From: an uncultured Bacteroidota bacterium
Lineage (GTDB): Bacteria; Bacteroidota; Bacteroidia; Chitinophagales; Chitinophagaceae
DNA: 14,208 nucleotides
Direction: 5' to 3'
NCBI GenBank assembly: GCA_946479055.1
Contig: CAMLEX010000032.1
Location: forward strand, 1-14,208
The notes beneath the pieces were generated by a model that saw only the letters and a list, made by a program, of their open reading frames with translations, was not told the DNA's origin and made no database searches. The position numbers and the translations under genes were made by a program. Each line of letters starts with the position of its first letter. Position 1 is the first letter of the stretch. Below are positions 13,281 through 14,208 of the stretch, piece by piece.

Positions 13281-14208
13281 ATGAAACAGTTAATTATTAC
13301 GCTTCTATTGCTGGCAGGTTACGTTTTACAAGTAGCAGCACAGGAAAAAACCGATCTCAACCAGATAACAAAAGAGCAGCTCAATAAGCTAAACGAAATA
13401 GTAAAACCTGTTAAAGAAACGATTGACAAGATTTTGGCTGAAGACCAAGAAGGCACTTACGAACAGTACAAGAAAGAAGTTGACCTCTTGAGAAAAATAA
13501 AAAATACAGAAGAGAAAGCCGGTCTTACTCAAAAAATACTGTCAGCATACCAGGAGTTTTTTGATAAGATATGGGAGAAGGCCAATGTAGATGAAAAAGA
13601 TTATCAGATCAAGATCAGGGATATATTTTCACCAGCTATGGCGGAGCTTATACATTTTGATCCTTACCTGGGGTTTACTATTATTACCAGTACAACTCCA
13701 GATGCCAGCCCGCCGCCGCCTGCACCTGATCCCCGTGTGGATGTATGCATTAATGATGTATGTGCCAAAGCATCCGGCGAAGTAAGGGGCAACTCTTATT
13801 TGATCAGCGGCGGTGGCGGCAGTTATGGAAATTGTTTTGTAAGAGCAAACGCCTGGGGCGCAGTTGCATCCTTTAGCGAGATCAGCAGCACATTAAAAAA
13901 CAATATCGCTATTCCCGGCGTAATACCGTCGGATAATCGCCGGCTGGCCTTCACATTTGATTATGATGTAAAACTGCAGGCCACAGCATTTGCAGTGTTT
14001 GGTGCAAGTATGGCGAGTGCATCGGTTAGTGAATATGCTTCCAGGGAATATATGATGGTTTTTTCACCCATCATTTTCGCAAATTCCAAACAACTTCAAA
14101 AAACCGTTCACGATAGTTACATCATAGAAAAAAGTCAGGTCAGTTCCAGTAAAATTTCAGCGGAATCAACGGTTTTTAATGCAGTTATTAGCGGAAGTTG
14201 GGGCAATG
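13281..14208 (+). CDS. Secreted protein of unknown function (partial, cut by right edge)
   Basis: An open frame from the ATG at 13281 runs 309 codons without a stop to the window edge. It begins with a signal peptide (MKQLIITLLLLAGYVLQVAA, cleavage before Gln21). Residues ~22-125 are charged and strongly helical, probably a coiled coil (EQLNKLNEIVKPVKETIDKI, YEQYKKEVDLLRKIKNTEEK). A proline-rich linker follows (TPDASPPPPAPDP, ~139-151), then a closely spaced cysteine pair (CINDVC), a glycine-rich SGGGGSYGN and a long chain rich in Ala, Ser and beta-type residues with another cysteine. No membrane helix is seen after the signal peptide, so it is periplasmic or exported. I do not recognise the family. 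It is divergent from the kinase operon across 174 bp, which makes it a candidate target or partner of that system; this is inference only. Confidence 0.85.
   Translation, partial: MKQLIITLLLLAGYVLQVAAQEKTDLNQITKEQLNKLNEIVKPVKETIDKILAEDQEGTYEQYKKEVDLLRKIKNTEEKAGLTQKILSAYQEFFDKIWEKANVDEKDYQIKIRDIFSPAMAELIHFDPYLGFTIITSTTPDASPPPPAPDPRVDVCINDVCAKASGEVRGNSYLISGGGGSYGNCFVRANAWGAVASFSEISSTLKNNIAIPGVIPSDNRRLAFTFDYDVKLQATAFAVFGASMASASVSEYASREYMMVFSPIIFANSKQLQKTVHDSYIIEKSQVSSSKISAESTVFNAVISGSWGN

Noticed and set aside
13591..13785. A 64-codon plus-strand frame inside the secreted-protein gene
   Set aside because: It is in another frame of a 309-codon open frame that has a signal peptide and continues to the window edge.
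1..14208. CRISPR array, tRNA, rRNA, transposase or integrase
   Set aside because: No regularly spaced repeats, cloverleaf-like or rRNA-like stretches, or mobile-element enzymes were seen on reading both strands.

Overview
The window looks like a chromosomal segment of a Bacteroidota bacterium, most likely of the Chitinophagaceae/Sphingobacteriia type. The base composition is AT-rich. Several start regions carry the Bacteroidota promoter pattern TTG-N(19-22)-TAnnTTTG rather than sigma70 boxes, and Shine-Dalgarno sequences are mostly absent. The gene content fits that phylum: an ExbB/ExbD pair, a DUF1343/NamZ lipoprotein, PepT, and TPR-type sensor kinases with a NarL-type regulator. This placement is inference from gene style; no rRNA or other marker gene is present.

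Layout, left to right. The 5' end of ribD (minus, cut by the left edge) is divergent from prmC (plus). PrmC converges with, and overlaps by 8 bp, a small lipoprotein gene (minus). Upstream of that on the minus strand are exbD and exbB, a stomatin/SPFH-family membrane protein, an OmpA-family envelope protein, peptidase T and a SlyD-like FKBP isomerase. A NamZ/DUF1343 lipoprotein (plus) is divergent from the FKBP gene. It meets, across a shared bidirectional terminator hairpin, a minus-strand three-gene signalling operon: TPR-kinase 1, TPR-kinase 2 and a LuxR/NarL response regulator, overlapping by 4 bp and 1 bp. Divergent from the operon is a secreted protein of unknown function, cut by the right edge.

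Taken together, the window combines housekeeping (riboflavin synthesis, release-factor methylation, peptide and peptidoglycan-sugar turnover, protein folding) with cell-envelope functions (proton-driven ExbBD motor, SPFH scaffold, OmpA-type peptidoglycan anchor). No integrase, transposase, CRISPR array, tRNA or rRNA was seen. No gene-free stretch exceeds 300 bases; the longest, between exbB and the SPFH gene (about 250 bp), holds a strong terminator and two weak DnaA-box-like words.

The observations most worth a second look are: (1) a 42-bp repeat unit inserted in frame in the N-terminal linker of the NamZ lipoprotein, bounded by an 11-bp direct repeat, with a related degenerate copy in the exbD downstream region; (2) the two tandem kinases, which share a ~94%-identical DNA block over the phosphoacceptor region but have diverged sensors, suggesting gene conversion; and (3) the unidentified secreted protein facing the kinase operon. 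I did not find a convincing wholly new system.
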